Assembly (NCBI GenBank): GCA_000320545.1
Contig: ADNK01002829.1
Location: 38,501 to 102,500 of the forward strand
Reading direction: 5' to 3'
Length of the DNA stretch: 64,000 nt
Source: Bigelowiella natans CCMP2755
Taxonomy: Eukaryota > Cercozoa > Chlorarachniophyceae
Positions 48,501-60,570 of the stretch are shown here, piece after piece. A program made the translations under genes and the position numbers. Position 1 is the first letter of the stretch. Each line of letters begins with the position of its first letter. Below the pieces are notes generated by a model. That model made no database searches, was not told the DNA's origin, and was given only the letters and a program-made list of their open reading frames with translations.

Positions 48501-49943
48501 TTGCCCACCGTGATGATCACGCGCAGCGCGCGTGGCAACAACAAGCACCAGACACCCAAAAAGGGAAGAAAGCACAAAAAGAACCAACACGCAACGTTGG
48601 ATCTCGATTCAGAATGCAATGATGACGACTGTGGCTCTGATAGGAAAAGTCATGATCTGTCTCAATGCCTTCGCGAAGTTACTTCAACACTGTCTGCAAC
48701 AATGGAACGCAAAGAAACTCCTCAGTGGAACACAATGAAAAAATTGTGTGAAATGCTGACCACAATGGTCCAGTTAGTTGATGAGAAACAACAACAATTG
48801 CAGCAAGATCAAAAAGACATGCAGGAGGAAAACGCTGGGCTTAAAAACAAATTACTGAAACTTGAAGAAGAACTGACTTATATCAAGGAACATCAGAAGA
48901 ATGGCACAATGGAAGCTCAACCCTCCTCGATGCAACGGACCTCGAGAACTTACGCTAGTGTCACAACCTCATCACGCGCTGATGAACCTCATGGTCGAGA
49001 TAAATATCCTGAAGCAGAAGTACAAAGACTAGCTGAGCGAAAGAATAGCCAGAGTTGGCAAGTTCCAAAAAGTCACGCCAGGAATCAAAGGAAATACAAC
49101 CGGAAGTATAAACAGAACGTGCTCATATTGGAACTTGACAAAAAAGCCATGCTGCAAGCGGGGGGCGCCATTATGGCCTCCGGCGACCCATGTCGCACTG
49201 TTCTCACTGGCAAAAAAAAACATGCCAACGAACCAACAAGTGAGGAAACAAACACAGCAGATCCGAGGGATGAAAACCGCGACACACTGACAGAAGTTAA
49301 CACCGAGGAAGAAGAGACTAAATGCCTAGCCGGAAAGAACGTAGAGGATTTGAACCCATCCAGTGAAAAAAAAGATGTTCCAGATATTGGGAAAAACCTG
49401 TCCAAAATAACTCCAAAGTTGATCGATGCACTAGGATTGAACGAATTCCAAATGCACGTAGCTTTCCAAGCGAAATATGGGAAGGACTTTCAAGGAATCC
49501 AATTCAAATCTAGGAATAAAACCCACCTAAAAGTGTTCTTCAAAGGCTCCAGAGAATCTAAGATGGATGCTTACCTGGATCTGCTTAACACCGAACATCA
49601 GTTAGGACAAGGATCATTCCTTCCCTCACTCTTTGGATTAGTGACCACAGTCAGAGCAGCTAAGTCAAGGCCAAGTAAGCACTCTGTAGTTCTGAGAGGC
49701 CCAAGGCTGGGACCTAACGAGCAGGAAAAATCAACACGAATTGGAATCATCAAGCAGATAATCGAAACCAACATCGATGTAAAAGTCGCAGCAATAGAAC
49801 CTCTCGGCAAGGGCCCTCTACTTCAGCTGTTTGTGCACTCGCATGAAGAGGCCACCAAACTGCTGAATTCACAAATCACATATCAGGGCAGCTACCTACG
49901 ATTCAGGGCATATGAAAACAGAAGGACACGTAAATATGGTTAA
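48501..49943 (+). CDS. LINE ORF1 protein
   Basis: Product of 480 residues, expected to bind element RNA. The N-terminus is basic (RSARGNNKHQTPKKGRK). Residues about 70-130 are a coiled coil (LVDEKQQQLQQDQKDMQEEN region). The middle is polar. The C-terminal 160 residues (LTPKLIDALGLNEFQMHVAF onward, with VVLRGPRLG) may be an RNA-binding fold; I do not recognise a zinc knuckle. ORF1 overlaps the start of ORF2 by 32 bp in another frame, as in many LINEs. The frame is intact. Codon use is A-rich, unlike the host genes around it. Confidence 0.76.
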   Translation: MPTVMITRSARGNNKHQTPKKGRKHKKNQHATLDLDSECNDDDCGSDRKSHDLSQCLREVTSTLSATMERKETPQWNTMKKLCEMLTTMVQLVDEKQQQLQQDQKDMQEENAGLKNKLLKLEEELTYIKEHQKNGTMEAQPSSMQRTSRTYASVTTSSRADEPHGRDKYPEAEVQRLAERKNSQSWQVPKSHARNQRKYNRKYKQNVLILELDKKAMLQAGGAIMASGDPCRTVLTGKKKHANEPTSEETNTADPRDENRDTLTEVNTEEEETKCLAGKNVEDLNPSSEKKDVPDIGKNLSKITPKLIDALGLNEFQMHVAFQAKYGKDFQGIQFKSRNKTHLKVFFKGSRESKMDAYLDLLNTEHQLGQGSFLPSLFGLVTTVRAAKSRPSKHSVVLRGPRLGPNEQEKSTRIGIIKQIIETNIDVKVAAIEPLGKGPLLQLFVHSHEEATKLLNSQITYQGSYLRFRAYENRRTRKYG

Positions 49944-52900
49944 TCATTTGACTCTCCCCTACTACTACCAAAACATACGCAGTAAAAACGGAACTGAACA
50001 AGGCAGGCAAAGAATAAATAGAAGATATAATATGTTAAAAGAAATGATAACCACCAACAACATCGAACTCGCCTGGTTTGGGGAAGGCCGCCTCAAAGAA
50101 TCGGAGAGGCTGCATCCTCCAGCGGGATACGAAGTGATTCGGACGAGCGGCTCCTCTGGGAGCTTTGGATTAAGAAAAAAGAACACAGATATAATTCATA
50201 TACCTATAGATGATAACAATTACGATATTAGTTTTTTCATACACAGCATTGAAAAATATGCTGTCATAATGGTGTACCTCCAGCCACACCAAAACATCTC
50301 ACATCTGAAAGAGAGATTAGATTTCATAATGAACATCATTCGGAAACAGAAATGGAAAAAATACATCATCGTGGGGGACACTAATGCTAAACACTCCACC
50401 TACGATGTCCGAAACCAAGAAGATAGACGTGGCAGATACCTACACCAGTGGTTGTCGGATAACAACATCATGATGGTCAACCCTGGGGAAGCCACATATT
50501 TCAGAAAAGGAAACACAAGCACACTTGATCATGTGCTGTGCTCCTCAAACTTCGCACACCAAATAGAATATCAGATGGCCAACACCACGACAAGTGACCA
50601 TTTCGGTATCCACTTTGGAAAACCTGTGGCAATCCATCAACAGACTTCACCAATGATATATGACATCGACAAATTCGATGTAAAACGATTTGACGAAAAA
50701 TTGAATAATATTACCGAACGCTTGCACCAGCGCATACTAAACGTTCAATCGGAGGCTGATGCAAAAAAGCTTGAACGCTGGTTCTGGGACTTTACCGGAA
50801 AAGCTTTTAATAGCTGCACACCAAAAAAACGACAACGTTGGAGTCCAATCAAGCCATACCAAAACGACAAAAAATATAAATCCATCAAAGATCAACAAGA
50901 AAAATTATTTAGATCCTTGAAACACGAAAGGAAATTTCGGAAGAGAAAATTATTAGAAACCAAGATCCAAGAAATCAACGCCGAACTTGAACGAACCACC
51001 GAAACCCTTCAGTACGAAGCATGGCAATTATTCTTGTCTCGCTTCGAAAAATACAACAATGGGAATCATACCAGAATGCTGTACAAATTATTCCAAAAAT
51101 CCAGAGGGCGGGATAAATTCGGAGGACTCGATGGCGAAACCTCTGAAGAAAAAAAATGTGAAGTGTGTGTTGCCAAATGGAAACATATCTACAAACCACA
51201 CCCGTCAGACAAGAAAAATCGAACCTTTCACGCTGAAACTGAGGCCTGGAGAAATACCTTCAGGAAAAATGAAGACAAAAAGATCCACAGTGTTAATTCA
51301 TACAACAGAGATTTTTCTATGCATGAACTAAGAAACGTGATCAACAAAGCATCACCGTACAAGTCTCCTGGCGATGATGGTGTTCACCTAAACATGTTGA
51401 AAAAAAGCAAGAAACTCCATCAACTGTGGTTAGCTACATTCAACATGTCATATAGATGGGGTACCCGAGATGGCTCACGTAAGGCGGCCATTTTTTGTCT
51501 CATCCCTAAGGCCAACAAAGAACTTAACACCCCTCTCAACGGGAGAACGATTTCTCTCCTACAAATAGCTTCTAAAATAGAAGACAAACTAATAGAACAA
51601 CGGCTCCGCGAAGCTATACCCCCCAAAAACATTAGCATACATCAGTATGCATTCATGAAAAATCGATCCTGCGAAACTGCACTCACAAAGATGACGCAGT
51701 CAATCGAGGATGGAGTATATAACAAAAAGCTTGCAGCCATCCTGTTGTTTACAGATGCCTCTAAAGCTTATCCAAAAGCCTGGCATTCCGGCATGATACG
51801 CAAGTTACATGACAAATACGGAATACGAGGCTCGCTATTGCTGTGGATCGACGACTGGCTCAGAGATCGTACCGCCAGATTCAGATTTGGCAATACTCTC
51901 TCTGAGCACATGAACCTTGGGAGCGGCGTCCCCGAAGGATCATCTCTCAGCTGTTTCCTTTTCATAACCTATTACGACATTTACGAACATATTACCAACA
52001 CAGATTTCCAAATATACTGTGACGACGTTACCCCCTACAAATTGTTTTCGCCAAACCGATGGGGGAAAATGCAAGATGATATCCAGGCCGACCTAAACCA
52101 AATGACGGACTGGTGCATGAAATGGCGGATGCGATTCAATGGGGACAAGAGCGGGTACCTTATAATTGACAAAAGAAATAAAGCCCACCGACACCAAACC
52201 TCCTGGAACATCTCTCTCAATCTCCAAGGAAAAATAAAAAGAGTCGACAGCGGCAGATGTCTCGGACTAATCTTCGACAACAAATTAACCTTTGAAAAAC
52301 ATGCTCTTGCTTCTCACCTGAGATTGCAAAAGAAGCGAAGGTTTTTGTTAAGGTTGTGTTATTCCAGACACCTTGTACCGCTAAACGTCAGACTGAAATT
52401 TTACAAATCATGGTTCCTTGCATCCAGCAGATACGCTGCTCCAATATGGAGATCACGAAGAAACATACGAATAAAACAGATGGATTCCATGGAATCCCAA
52501 ACCCTGAAACGTGTGTTGGGATTACCTGGATCCATCTCCAACGACGTCCCCCACGTCCTCACTGGCACGTTGCCACCCCGATATCAAACTAAAGTGCAGT
52601 GTGCTAAATCATGGTTACGCACTAACGCATGGATCGACACAGGCAGCGGTCCTCAAATCCATGAGGGAATAAATGATTGGAGCAGTTATGGCTTCATCAT
52701 TGAAAATCGAAAAATGTTGGATGGCACATCGTGGATTGATGTGCCCACACACACGTGGAACAAAGCATCCTTGTTTCGACGGCTCAAATCGATCACTGAC
52801 GACTTGTTAGGTGACGAATTGCCCACCGTTTTGGCGACAACAGAGGCGCTGAAAAAAGAACTGAAAAAACATCACAAGGTGATGAAATCTTGTGCTTTCA

Positions 52901-52950
52901 ACGAATTCGAAGAGAATAGGAAAGTACAAGACATATCCAGGTATGCATGA
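49912..52950 (+). CDS. LINE ORF2: APE-type endonuclease and reverse transcriptase
   Basis: Polyprotein of 1012 residues. The endonuclease at about 1-240 shows the conserved YYQNIRSKNG start, VGDTNAKHSTYD (metal-binding Asp and Asn) and TTSDHFGIHF (the SDH end). The reverse transcriptase at about 480-760 shows KSPGDDGVHLNML, AIFCLIPKANK, RTISLLQIASKIEDK, QYAFMKNRSCETAL, LFTDASKAYPKAWH, GVPEGSSLSCFLF and the catalytic IYCDDVTPY. The thumb and tail reach the stop, but the usual C-terminal Cys/His knuckle is missing. It makes a DNA nick and primes cDNA on it (target-primed reverse transcription). The frame is complete, so recent activity is plausible. Gln to Glu in the GVPQGS motif is unusual. 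The start codon overlaps ORF1 and is tentative. Confidence 0.9.
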   Translation: MKTEGHVNMVNHLTLPYYYQNIRSKNGTEQGRQRINRRYNMLKEMITTNNIELAWFGEGRLKESERLHPPAGYEVIRTSGSSGSFGLRKKNTDIIHIPIDDNNYDISFFIHSIEKYAVIMVYLQPHQNISHLKERLDFIMNIIRKQKWKKYIIVGDTNAKHSTYDVRNQEDRRGRYLHQWLSDNNIMMVNPGEATYFRKGNTSTLDHVLCSSNFAHQIEYQMANTTTSDHFGIHFGKPVAIHQQTSPMIYDIDKFDVKRFDEKLNNITERLHQRILNVQSEADAKKLERWFWDFTGKAFNSCTPKKRQRWSPIKPYQNDKKYKSIKDQQEKLFRSLKHERKFRKRKLLETKIQEINAELERTTETLQYEAWQLFLSRFEKYNNGNHTRMLYKLFQKSRGRDKFGGLDGETSEEKKCEVCVAKWKHIYKPHPSDKKNRTFHAETEAWRNTFRKNEDKKIHSVNSYNRDFSMHELRNVINKASPYKSPGDDGVHLNMLKKSKKLHQLWLATFNMSYRWGTRDGSRKAAIFCLIPKANKELNTPLNGRTISLLQIASKIEDKLIEQRLREAIPPKNISIHQYAFMKNRSCETALTKMTQSIEDGVYNKKLAAILLFTDASKAYPKAWHSGMIRKLHDKYGIRGSLLLWIDDWLRDRTARFRFGNTLSEHMNLGSGVPEGSSLSCFLFITYYDIYEHITNTDFQIYCDDVTPYKLFSPNRWGKMQDDIQADLNQMTDWCMKWRMRFNGDKSGYLIIDKRNKAHRHQTSWNISLNLQGKIKRVDSGRCLGLIFDNKLTFEKHALASHLRLQKKRRFLLRLCYSRHLVPLNVRLKFYKSWFLASSRYAAPIWRSRRNIRIKQMDSMESQTLKRVLGLPGSISNDVPHVLTGTLPPRYQTKVQCAKSWLRTNAWIDTGSGPQIHEGINDWSSYGFIIENRKMLDGTSWIDVPTHTWNKASLFRRLKSITDDLLGDELPTVLATTEALKKELKKHHKVMKSCAFNEFEENRKVQDISRYA
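52912..52925 (+). repeat. Right copy of 14-bp direct repeat
   Basis: GAGAATAGGAAAGT, inside the last codons of the annotated ORF2; identical to 47937-47950. Confidence 0.55.
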
Positions 52951-53638
52951 CAAGAATGACAAGCTAGAGATGCGCGCGCCTTGCCGAACATATATCTAGC
53001 CTAGTAGCAGCTAGATGCCGGGGCATTTTCGCTATTTTTTGCAATGTGCGCAATTACCAAGGTAAGTACAATGTCATTGTAACAGGTCGAATGCCGCTAT
53101 GTTGCATGTAACTGCAGTAAGCACATAATTTGTAATAGTCGACATGCATGCTGCAAGCGCCTATAGATGCCGTACGTACATCCAAATAGCAGCCATCATA
53201 TCTAGATATAGCGAAGAGGCAGTCGCCGAGCTGGCTTGCACACGATATACACAGTACAATTCGACTGCTGTAGTGCTAACTATATAACTAGATAATGCTA
53301 AACCCAGATTCGCTGCTGGAAAGCTATATAAAGCTGTCATTCGAGCAATGACTAACGCAATCATCATCACTTATTTATTATTATTGTTGTTGTTGGCGCA
53401 GGACCGCCCATCCATATCTATACATTGCTAGATTGGCTAAAGCAACACCATTTACTGGCTCTGGCGCATCATCATACTTAGCCTTGCTGCAGACATAATA
53501 CGATACCGTATTCAATCCAACTAGCACTGACTAGATAGAGAGTGCGGACGTTTACGAACAACTAAGCATGATGATCTTGTATCTACATCATTTACCCCAA
53601 ACAATATCCGTTTGCTTAATTCGTTAGTACGGCAACAT
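52951..53638. other. Convergent spacer, CTAG-rich
   Basis: No gene was recognised between the LINE and the Derlin stop. It is rich in CTAG-containing palindromes (ATATCTAGATATAG near 53200, CTAGATAG, GACATGCATGC) and in short inverted motifs. The texture matches the other 3'-3' spacers. Confidence 0.6.
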
Positions 53639-54491
53639 CTACTCTACTCCTTCGTCACCTGCATCTACGTTGTCGTCACCATCATCATCACCATCACCAT
53701 CACCATCATCGTCGTCGTCTATGTCGTTCTCCAAGTGGATATCGTGCGGATCTGGAGATTCAAATAGATACACTAGAAATTTGGGTGTCTTTAAAATTCG
53801 ATATCTCGAGTTGATCATGCGTGGGTATACGTCCTCTAAGAAATAGTATAAATGTCCCACAAAAATCCCTAATAAATCTACAGTGCCATTGTTGCCCAGA
53901 ACGACTGAGAAGGATAGGAGCACCCATGGCAAATACGGAGCTGTGAATGGAAACAATCCCAAAAAATTCATTCTACTGTACGGATTCCTTCGGCCCCAAA
54001 GATATACCATCATAAACGTAAGCGAAGATCCCAGAAAATTCAATTGCATAAAGGGTGCCAAAAGCGTCATCAACGTTGCTCCGAAAAGTAGGAAGTAAAA
54101 AAAATCGGCAGTTTTTCCTCGAAATGCGTTCTCTTCAAGCTGTTTGCTATAGCGCACCAGGAAAAACATGTGGAACAGAAAATCCAGGGAGAACGAAGCT
54201 CCAAAGAAAAAAAAATTTGACATCAATCTCCAGAACTGCCCTTTGTTGAAAATTAAAGTTGCGCTGAAATATAAGGAGAAAGGCGACACAAGGTCGAGAG
54301 CACATGCAGCTGTGGTTAAGACAGCGCCAATCATGTACGTTCTTGTGATTGGCGGAATCTCACGAATCCATTGCTCAACCTGTGATAAGATTATAATAGG
54401 ATTTCAATTGGTTTTATTGGCTTGTTTGTTTATTTATTAGCATTGAATATTAACATTTAAAACAAAATGTACACACCTGTTCAAGGCTCAT
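53639..54491 (-). CDS. Derlin family protein (ER-associated degradation)
   Basis: Derlins are rhomboid-like pseudoproteases that form part of the ER retrotranslocation channel for misfolded proteins. Two exons, 54491-54477 (MSLEQ) and 54379-53639, give 251 residues. The family start, EQWIREIPPITRTY, is followed by the first membrane helix. Then come the WRLMSNFFFFG and FLFHMFFLVRYSKQLEE helices and the signature MVYLWGRRNPYSRMNFLGLFPFTAPYLPWVL (about 145-175). The last helices include LGIFVGHLYYFLEDVYP. The rhomboid catalytic Ser/His pair is absent, as in all Derlins. The tail is acidic (Asp/Gly-rich). The closest type is Derlin-1/Derlin-2; I do not choose between them. Start: the ATG in exon 1 matches the family N-terminus exactly. 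Confidence 0.94.
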
Positions 54492-55322
54492 TGCTATGAT
54501 GTCGAAGAAGAAGAAGAAGAAGTTCTGTGATGACGCCGTGCTTCTCTGCAAAATTTTATTTTAATTGATTCAATATAACGCTTGATGTCGAGTTGTTGAA
54601 ACAGAAAGAAGCACATATAGCATTTTGCTTCGAGGAGCTTCGAGGAGCCTCATGCACGATGACATCTCATTTGCTGCATTAATTTACTTCTAATTTCTCT
54701 AAATGTCTATCAACTATATTTGCACTAAAATCGGAGGTTGACAAAAGACTGAAAGTCGCTGAGAGCACCTCCTCCTTCTTCTTCTCTGTCTGCTAGTCCC
54801 GTTTCCTATTCGAAACCAAACGAAGGAGCGGGTCCTTGGGTTCTTTGGCTAATGTTGGTTACTAAGGCTGAACACGTCAGCATCGAAGACAAGAAATTGA
54901 GTGAAATGTAGGACAATTAACCACTAAAACCGATCTAATTCTTTGCATATGGGTATAAATGAATTGTTTGAAGAATCTGAACCTATCCCATTGTCGTAAG
55001 AGCAAGATACACGGCGTTTTCTACTTATGTCTAGAGATAAAGTATTACCCTAAGAACATCCTTCCAATTGTCATTGATACTATCGGAATTTAGAATAAAA
55101 TGATGAATTATCATGAGGGATTAAATACAAGTATACTTTTTTTTAAGATATATTAGGCAATAATTTATGCCTAAATTATCATTTCAAAGTAGTGTCATTA
55201 TCGAATCAGATACTAGACAGATGATCATGTCCGTCGTCGGGTAGATCTGGACATCGTCTGTCCAATTAACCACCACCACCACCACCCGTCATTCTTCAAC
55301 CACGCTACTTGTACAAAGAACT
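54492..55322. promoter_or_regulatory. Divergent region, Derlin / S1-domain gene
   Basis: An 831-bp AT-rich space without recognisable coding content. A GAA-rich tract at about 54505-54520 may be in the Derlin 5' UTR. CCA/CAC triplets occur near 55270-55285. Confidence 0.4.
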
Positions 55323-56727
55323 ATGAGGATGCGGAGACGCCAGCAGCAATCTGGGATAATAGTGGGACGATTCATGTTTGCGGTGCTGACTATCTGGATT
55401 CCGATGATGTGCTCCTCCTTGCGCAATCATCATCAATCTGCTGGCTGCGGCGTTTCCCAACCCCTTGCTACCAATCCTCAACCTGCCTGTCGTCTTCAAC
55501 AACATTCAGGTGGTGAAGTACCATCAATCATCAGATTGAAGTATTAGTAATAGTAGTGGTTGTAAATGCTTTATCTCACACGAATTCCACTATAGCTCCA
55601 ACAATCTGTCCCAAGCCGACACCATGAAAGATGATGAAGTTGATGTGTGAACTACGAACTGCTATCTGACACACGGATGATTATTGATTCAAATAGGGCG
55701 CACAAATCTTCCGCAACCCAGAGTCGCCACTGCTTTCATCAAACATGGTGCTTCTTCTACTAATGCTGCCCAGTGGGTTCAATTGAGGAGCACTACTCCC
55801 AACGAAAACAACAGTCTTATCACAAGGATGATGATGATGACAACAATGCAGCAGCGGCCTAAGGCCAAAATGCACGCGTCGTTAGCCTTGAAGAGGCTGT
55901 TTGGAGGGCAGAGCTCTCCTGTTTTTTCCTTTGATAAGAAGAAGCACAAGTGGGATGGCGACCAACCTCGCAATGGAGATGATGATGATGATAATGATGA
56001 ATCAAGAACTCAATCCCGACAAAAGAGAGCACGGAGATCTAGGAGTAGTGATCATCATCGTAGAAGGAAAAGGAGTCGTAGTAGTAGCATTCGGAAGAAG
56101 GACTACAAGTCGTCATCACGGAAAAGTAAGAATAATAAAGACGATGATAGTTATCATCATCATCATCATCATCACCGTCGGCGTCATCATGATACTCGCA
56201 AGAGCAGGGACGATGACTATAGAGAGGAAAGGACTACTGGCACTACGGTAGTAGTAGCAGCAGTAGAAGAAGAGCTGTTGATATTTGTACGACTACTGCT
56301 CCAATAATAACAACAAAACCAACCGTACACGCACTATTACTACCACAACTATAACTCAAAGAAAGTACATTTACAACAACTTTCCAACAGCGCCATAATC
56401 TTCTCACTTGATATCATAAAGAAGGTTAAAAATAACGGCGATGATGATGAGCAGCACTTCAATCAACGGCTCATGTATCACCAGAGCGGTGAGAATAATA
56501 ACTTCATTACTACTACTACTACTACTACTACTACTACAACTACAACTTAAGCAGCCCTGATCTACTACATTCATTTGCATAATCATCATCATTAAGAACA
56601 TTGTGAAGATGAAGTCGAGATCTTCATTCTTCCCTCACATGAGACTATTACCACATCGTCACAGCACCATAATAGTGTATTCATCATCGTTACAGTCTTC
56701 TACTACATAAATACACTTTGACCTGAA

Positions 56728-56760
<33 letters not shown>

Positions 56761-57931
56761 GCATCGATAGGTCGTGATTTGAAGGATAAATGGCAGCGAA
56801 TAGCGGAGGATTCAAAGAATGGTATGTTTGTCGCATGTGTCGTTGTTGCAAGAAAACATGGTAAACATCATCAGCACATCGTTGTGTTTCTTAGATTCTA
56901 ATCTTTTAACTGACCAACTTGGGAACCTAGAGGTGATATGTATGAATACTACTATTAGAAGAAATAAATAATAATACTCTTTTTTAGACTACTACTATCC
57001 GCTTTCGCTCATCAAAAGGCTACTAATTACTACACCTTGTTCTCTTCCATACCAGTAAAACGCACACTTGAGTGGCGATCTACCACTACTACTACTGCTA
57101 CTTTCTACTACTATACCACTATCACTGCAACTTCTTCATTGTACCTCATCCTCCTCCTCCTCCTCCTCCTCATCATCATCATCATCTCAGGATAACTTTG
57201 CCCTGACATCTCACAAATCAGCGCTTGAAGATGTAGTAGAGCTACACTATTATTACTACTGCTACTACTGCTGCTGCTGCTACTACTTCTTACTGGCATG
57301 CCTACCTACTTACCATCGTAATCTTGTGTTATTATGTATATATGTATGTATATATGTATGTATCTATGTATTGGGAATGCAATCTCCTGTTTGACAGCAA
57401 TATATACATGACGGCAGCCAATTTAGATCATCATCCTATTTTAATAAAAATACTGTGTTGTGCCTTCTTCTCAGAAATCTGATGATGAGAATGATGAGAA
57501 TGATGATGGAGGTTCAAATATTTCGGACAAGGAAAGAGAGCATCGGTAGTAGTAAAAGTAGCCGTAGCAGCAGTAGTGGGTGCTGCACGGATGATGATAA
57601 TGATTTGTACATTAAGTCATTCATGAAATGCAGCATGAATCCATGCTTTTCTTCTCATTATACTTCTATCAGATCACAGGTTTTGCTTAAAAGGAGTGGT
57701 AAGAAGACCAAGGAGGAGCTCAGCAAGCACGATGAGCATCGTCACTATAGTGACGACGATGATGATGACTACAAATCATCACACAAATCCCCATCATCAT
57801 TTGATGTCAACGACTTTCTTAAGCGACAAACACAGTCCCAAATCGCAAATATGCAAAGAAGGCAAAGGACAAACGATGAGTTTGATTACGCTTCTGATGA
57901 TGAATGTGCGCTCGGGGCAATAGGGGAATAT

Positions 57932-57977
<46 letters not shown>

Positions 57978-58760
57978 GTAACATGTAGATATGTTATGAT
58001 AATATTGTTGATCTCACACATTTTAGAAATAGTCAATAACAGCATCCTACAATTGATGATGCTGACTGTGGTTTTGATGATGATGATGATGATGATGGGT
58101 GTATTCCTGCACAGCAGCAGGACGTCGATTCCTCCTCCTCCTCTTCCTCCTCTTCCTCCTTTATTCTCTTAGTGTCTGTGCAAGAGTCACGTATCTTGCC
58201 TCCTTCTATCTGCTTTCCATTATAATCATACACGATAAAAAATAGCTACTTTCCAATGATTATATTGACTGTTACGCGTCATCATCATCACCATCCCCAG
58301 GGAATGCAGGAAGCATGGCAGCACCAGCCAAAGGAAAAAAGGTTTGATTCCTCCTATATGAGTATTCATACGATAGGGTGATAATTATTCCGTTGATGAT
58401 GATGATGATGATGATGATAGAAAGATAGAATGCTAGATAGATAGAGATCATTGCTATAGATCTCATTATTACTACTTATCATTATTGTTTAATCTACTTG
58501 TTTGTTTGTCCTATCGTATTGTAAGAATCATCATGATGACCACAAAAATGAGGAGGAAGTTGATGATATCTTGAAAGAATTTGAAAATACGGTCAGTCAT
58601 TTACTTAGTACTTAATTGTGGAGTAATAGTAGTAGTAGTTGTAGTAGTAGTAGTAGTAGCGGTATTGATATAGCAGAGAGTGCTCTGTGAGTGTGAAAAT
58701 GGACATTTCCAATGGTCTGCTGTAGATGTCAACAAGTGCATAATGATTAGATCACTATAT

Positions 58761-58791
<31 letters not shown>

Positions 58792-59401
58792 CCATCCTTC
58801 GCCTTACAAAGATGTAGTCAAGTCTTCTTCCTTTATGTTGTTTATCAAAGGTTAAGAACGAAGGAACTCCTCGGCATGATGACTATGAGAGGAGGAGGAG
58901 GAGAAGAAGGAGTCGAAGTAGAAGTAGAAATAGATGGTCAAGACGATACAGAGAGGGGGGAGAGGAGGAGGATGATGATCGAGTGACCGATGAGGAAGGA
59001 AGGGCAAATGATAATCAAGGTGCCACTGGGAAAATACCCAAGTTGATGCGAAATTTAGATAAATCTCGTGCAGAAAGAGACCAAAACTACAATCGTAAGC
59101 GCATAGGTAATGAATGTCTCTACTAGTACTTATGTTATTATTATATGCATGGAGAATTCAGAGAGAAAGAGATCACTATTGAGTGAGGATAATGAACCCT
59201 CCTCCTCCTCCTCCTCCTCCTCCTCCTCCTCCTTCTAGGCTTCGATGACAACAGGATGGTGGAAAGTAGTAGTCGTGAAAGGAGGAGGGAGGGGAGGACG
59301 AGCGAAAAGAGACCAAGGGTGTCATCGTCATCGTCGTTGCATCAAAATCGTCGTGAAGGAGGAGAAGTTGAACTTCCCTCTCTTAATTCGGTAGTAGTAA
59401 T

Positions 59402-59437
<36 letters not shown>

Positions 59438-59597
59438 TATATGCTGCAAGAGAAGACAACATTGTTCTTTCATCTTGAGCTTTAATCGCTTGCTCCGTGT
59501 TTATTTTATCGTTATCGTTGTCATCGTTGTGATATTAACATTATTTACATACATACAAGTACCTACCTACTACTCTCGTACTATCTATAACAATAGC

Positions 59598-59631
<34 letters not shown>

Positions 59632-60179
59632 TTATCATCAGATCCAGAGAGGAAAAGTGGTGGGAATCACAACTTTTGGTTGTACACACAAACACCCTGT
59701 CACACACCCTGTACCACAACAACACAAATCATCTACCTACTATATATACATTGATGTGGACACTATCATATGTATTCATTCCTACAAATATCATCATCTT
59801 CTTCTTCTTCTTCTTCTTCTTCTATTTGCTGATTTATGGTTGTGAACGTCCGTCGCATGTGTGACTTGTGTGGGTACTACTCCAGGCGCATTTGTAAGAC
59901 TTGAGTTGTTTCCGGAGATTTCTGGCCTCGTTCATATTTCTCAGGTGTGTGCTGCTTCTTTTTCTATTCTATTCGTATTTTTATGTATGCGTGTGTGTAT
60001 CAAGAGGAGTAGTCTTATGTACTCCTTTCTCTGAAGGAATCAACAATAGCCTGGCCTTTCTTGACACAACAACCGCAGTGCATCATCATAAACATCGTCA
60101 TCATCATCATCATCATCATCAACACTCAAAGAATTCTACGTTGTGTGTTTTCTCCCCACTGCGCTACTAATATTATGGA

Positions 60180-60210
<31 letters not shown>

Positions 60211-60379
60211 GTGGATGTGTGCTGCTGTGTGCAGCTTGCTCACCAAAGAGTGGAAAAGGTTGAGGAGGTGCTAGATAAAGACGGTACTAATAATTATCCT
60301 ACATGATAATGATAGTGATGATGATGATGATGATGTTTAAATAAACAATAATCGCACTCTCGAGTACAAATATAGATAA

Positions 60380-60417
<38 letters not shown>

Positions 60418-60538
60418 GTTTGTGTGCATGCCTAAATGAGAATCAACCACTATTACAAAGACTACAGCGTCGTTGTCCTCCTCCTCCTCCTTCTCCTCCT
60501 TATTCTTCTATTAGTTTGATATCAACCGAGTAGCTGAT

Positions 60539-60570
<32 letters not shown>

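Larger units (their letters stand above)
47937..52925. mobile_element. Non-LTR retrotransposon (LINE) insertion, head-to-head with a 3' fragment
   Basis: The span holds a minus-strand C-terminal LINE ORF2 fragment (47971-48492) and, immediately to its right, a plus-strand two-ORF LINE (48501-52950). A perfect 14-bp direct repeat, GAGAATAGGAAAGT, occurs at 47937-47950 and 52912-52925 and could be the target-site duplication of the whole unit. If so, the last codons and stop of ORF2 come from flanking DNA. No poly-A tail is evident. Boundaries are therefore provisional. Confidence 0.7.

Noticed and set aside
58036..58170. Extra acidic/Ser exon in the S1 gene
   Set aside because: The codon texture is good, but neither junction phase fits the flanking exons; noted in the intron entry only.
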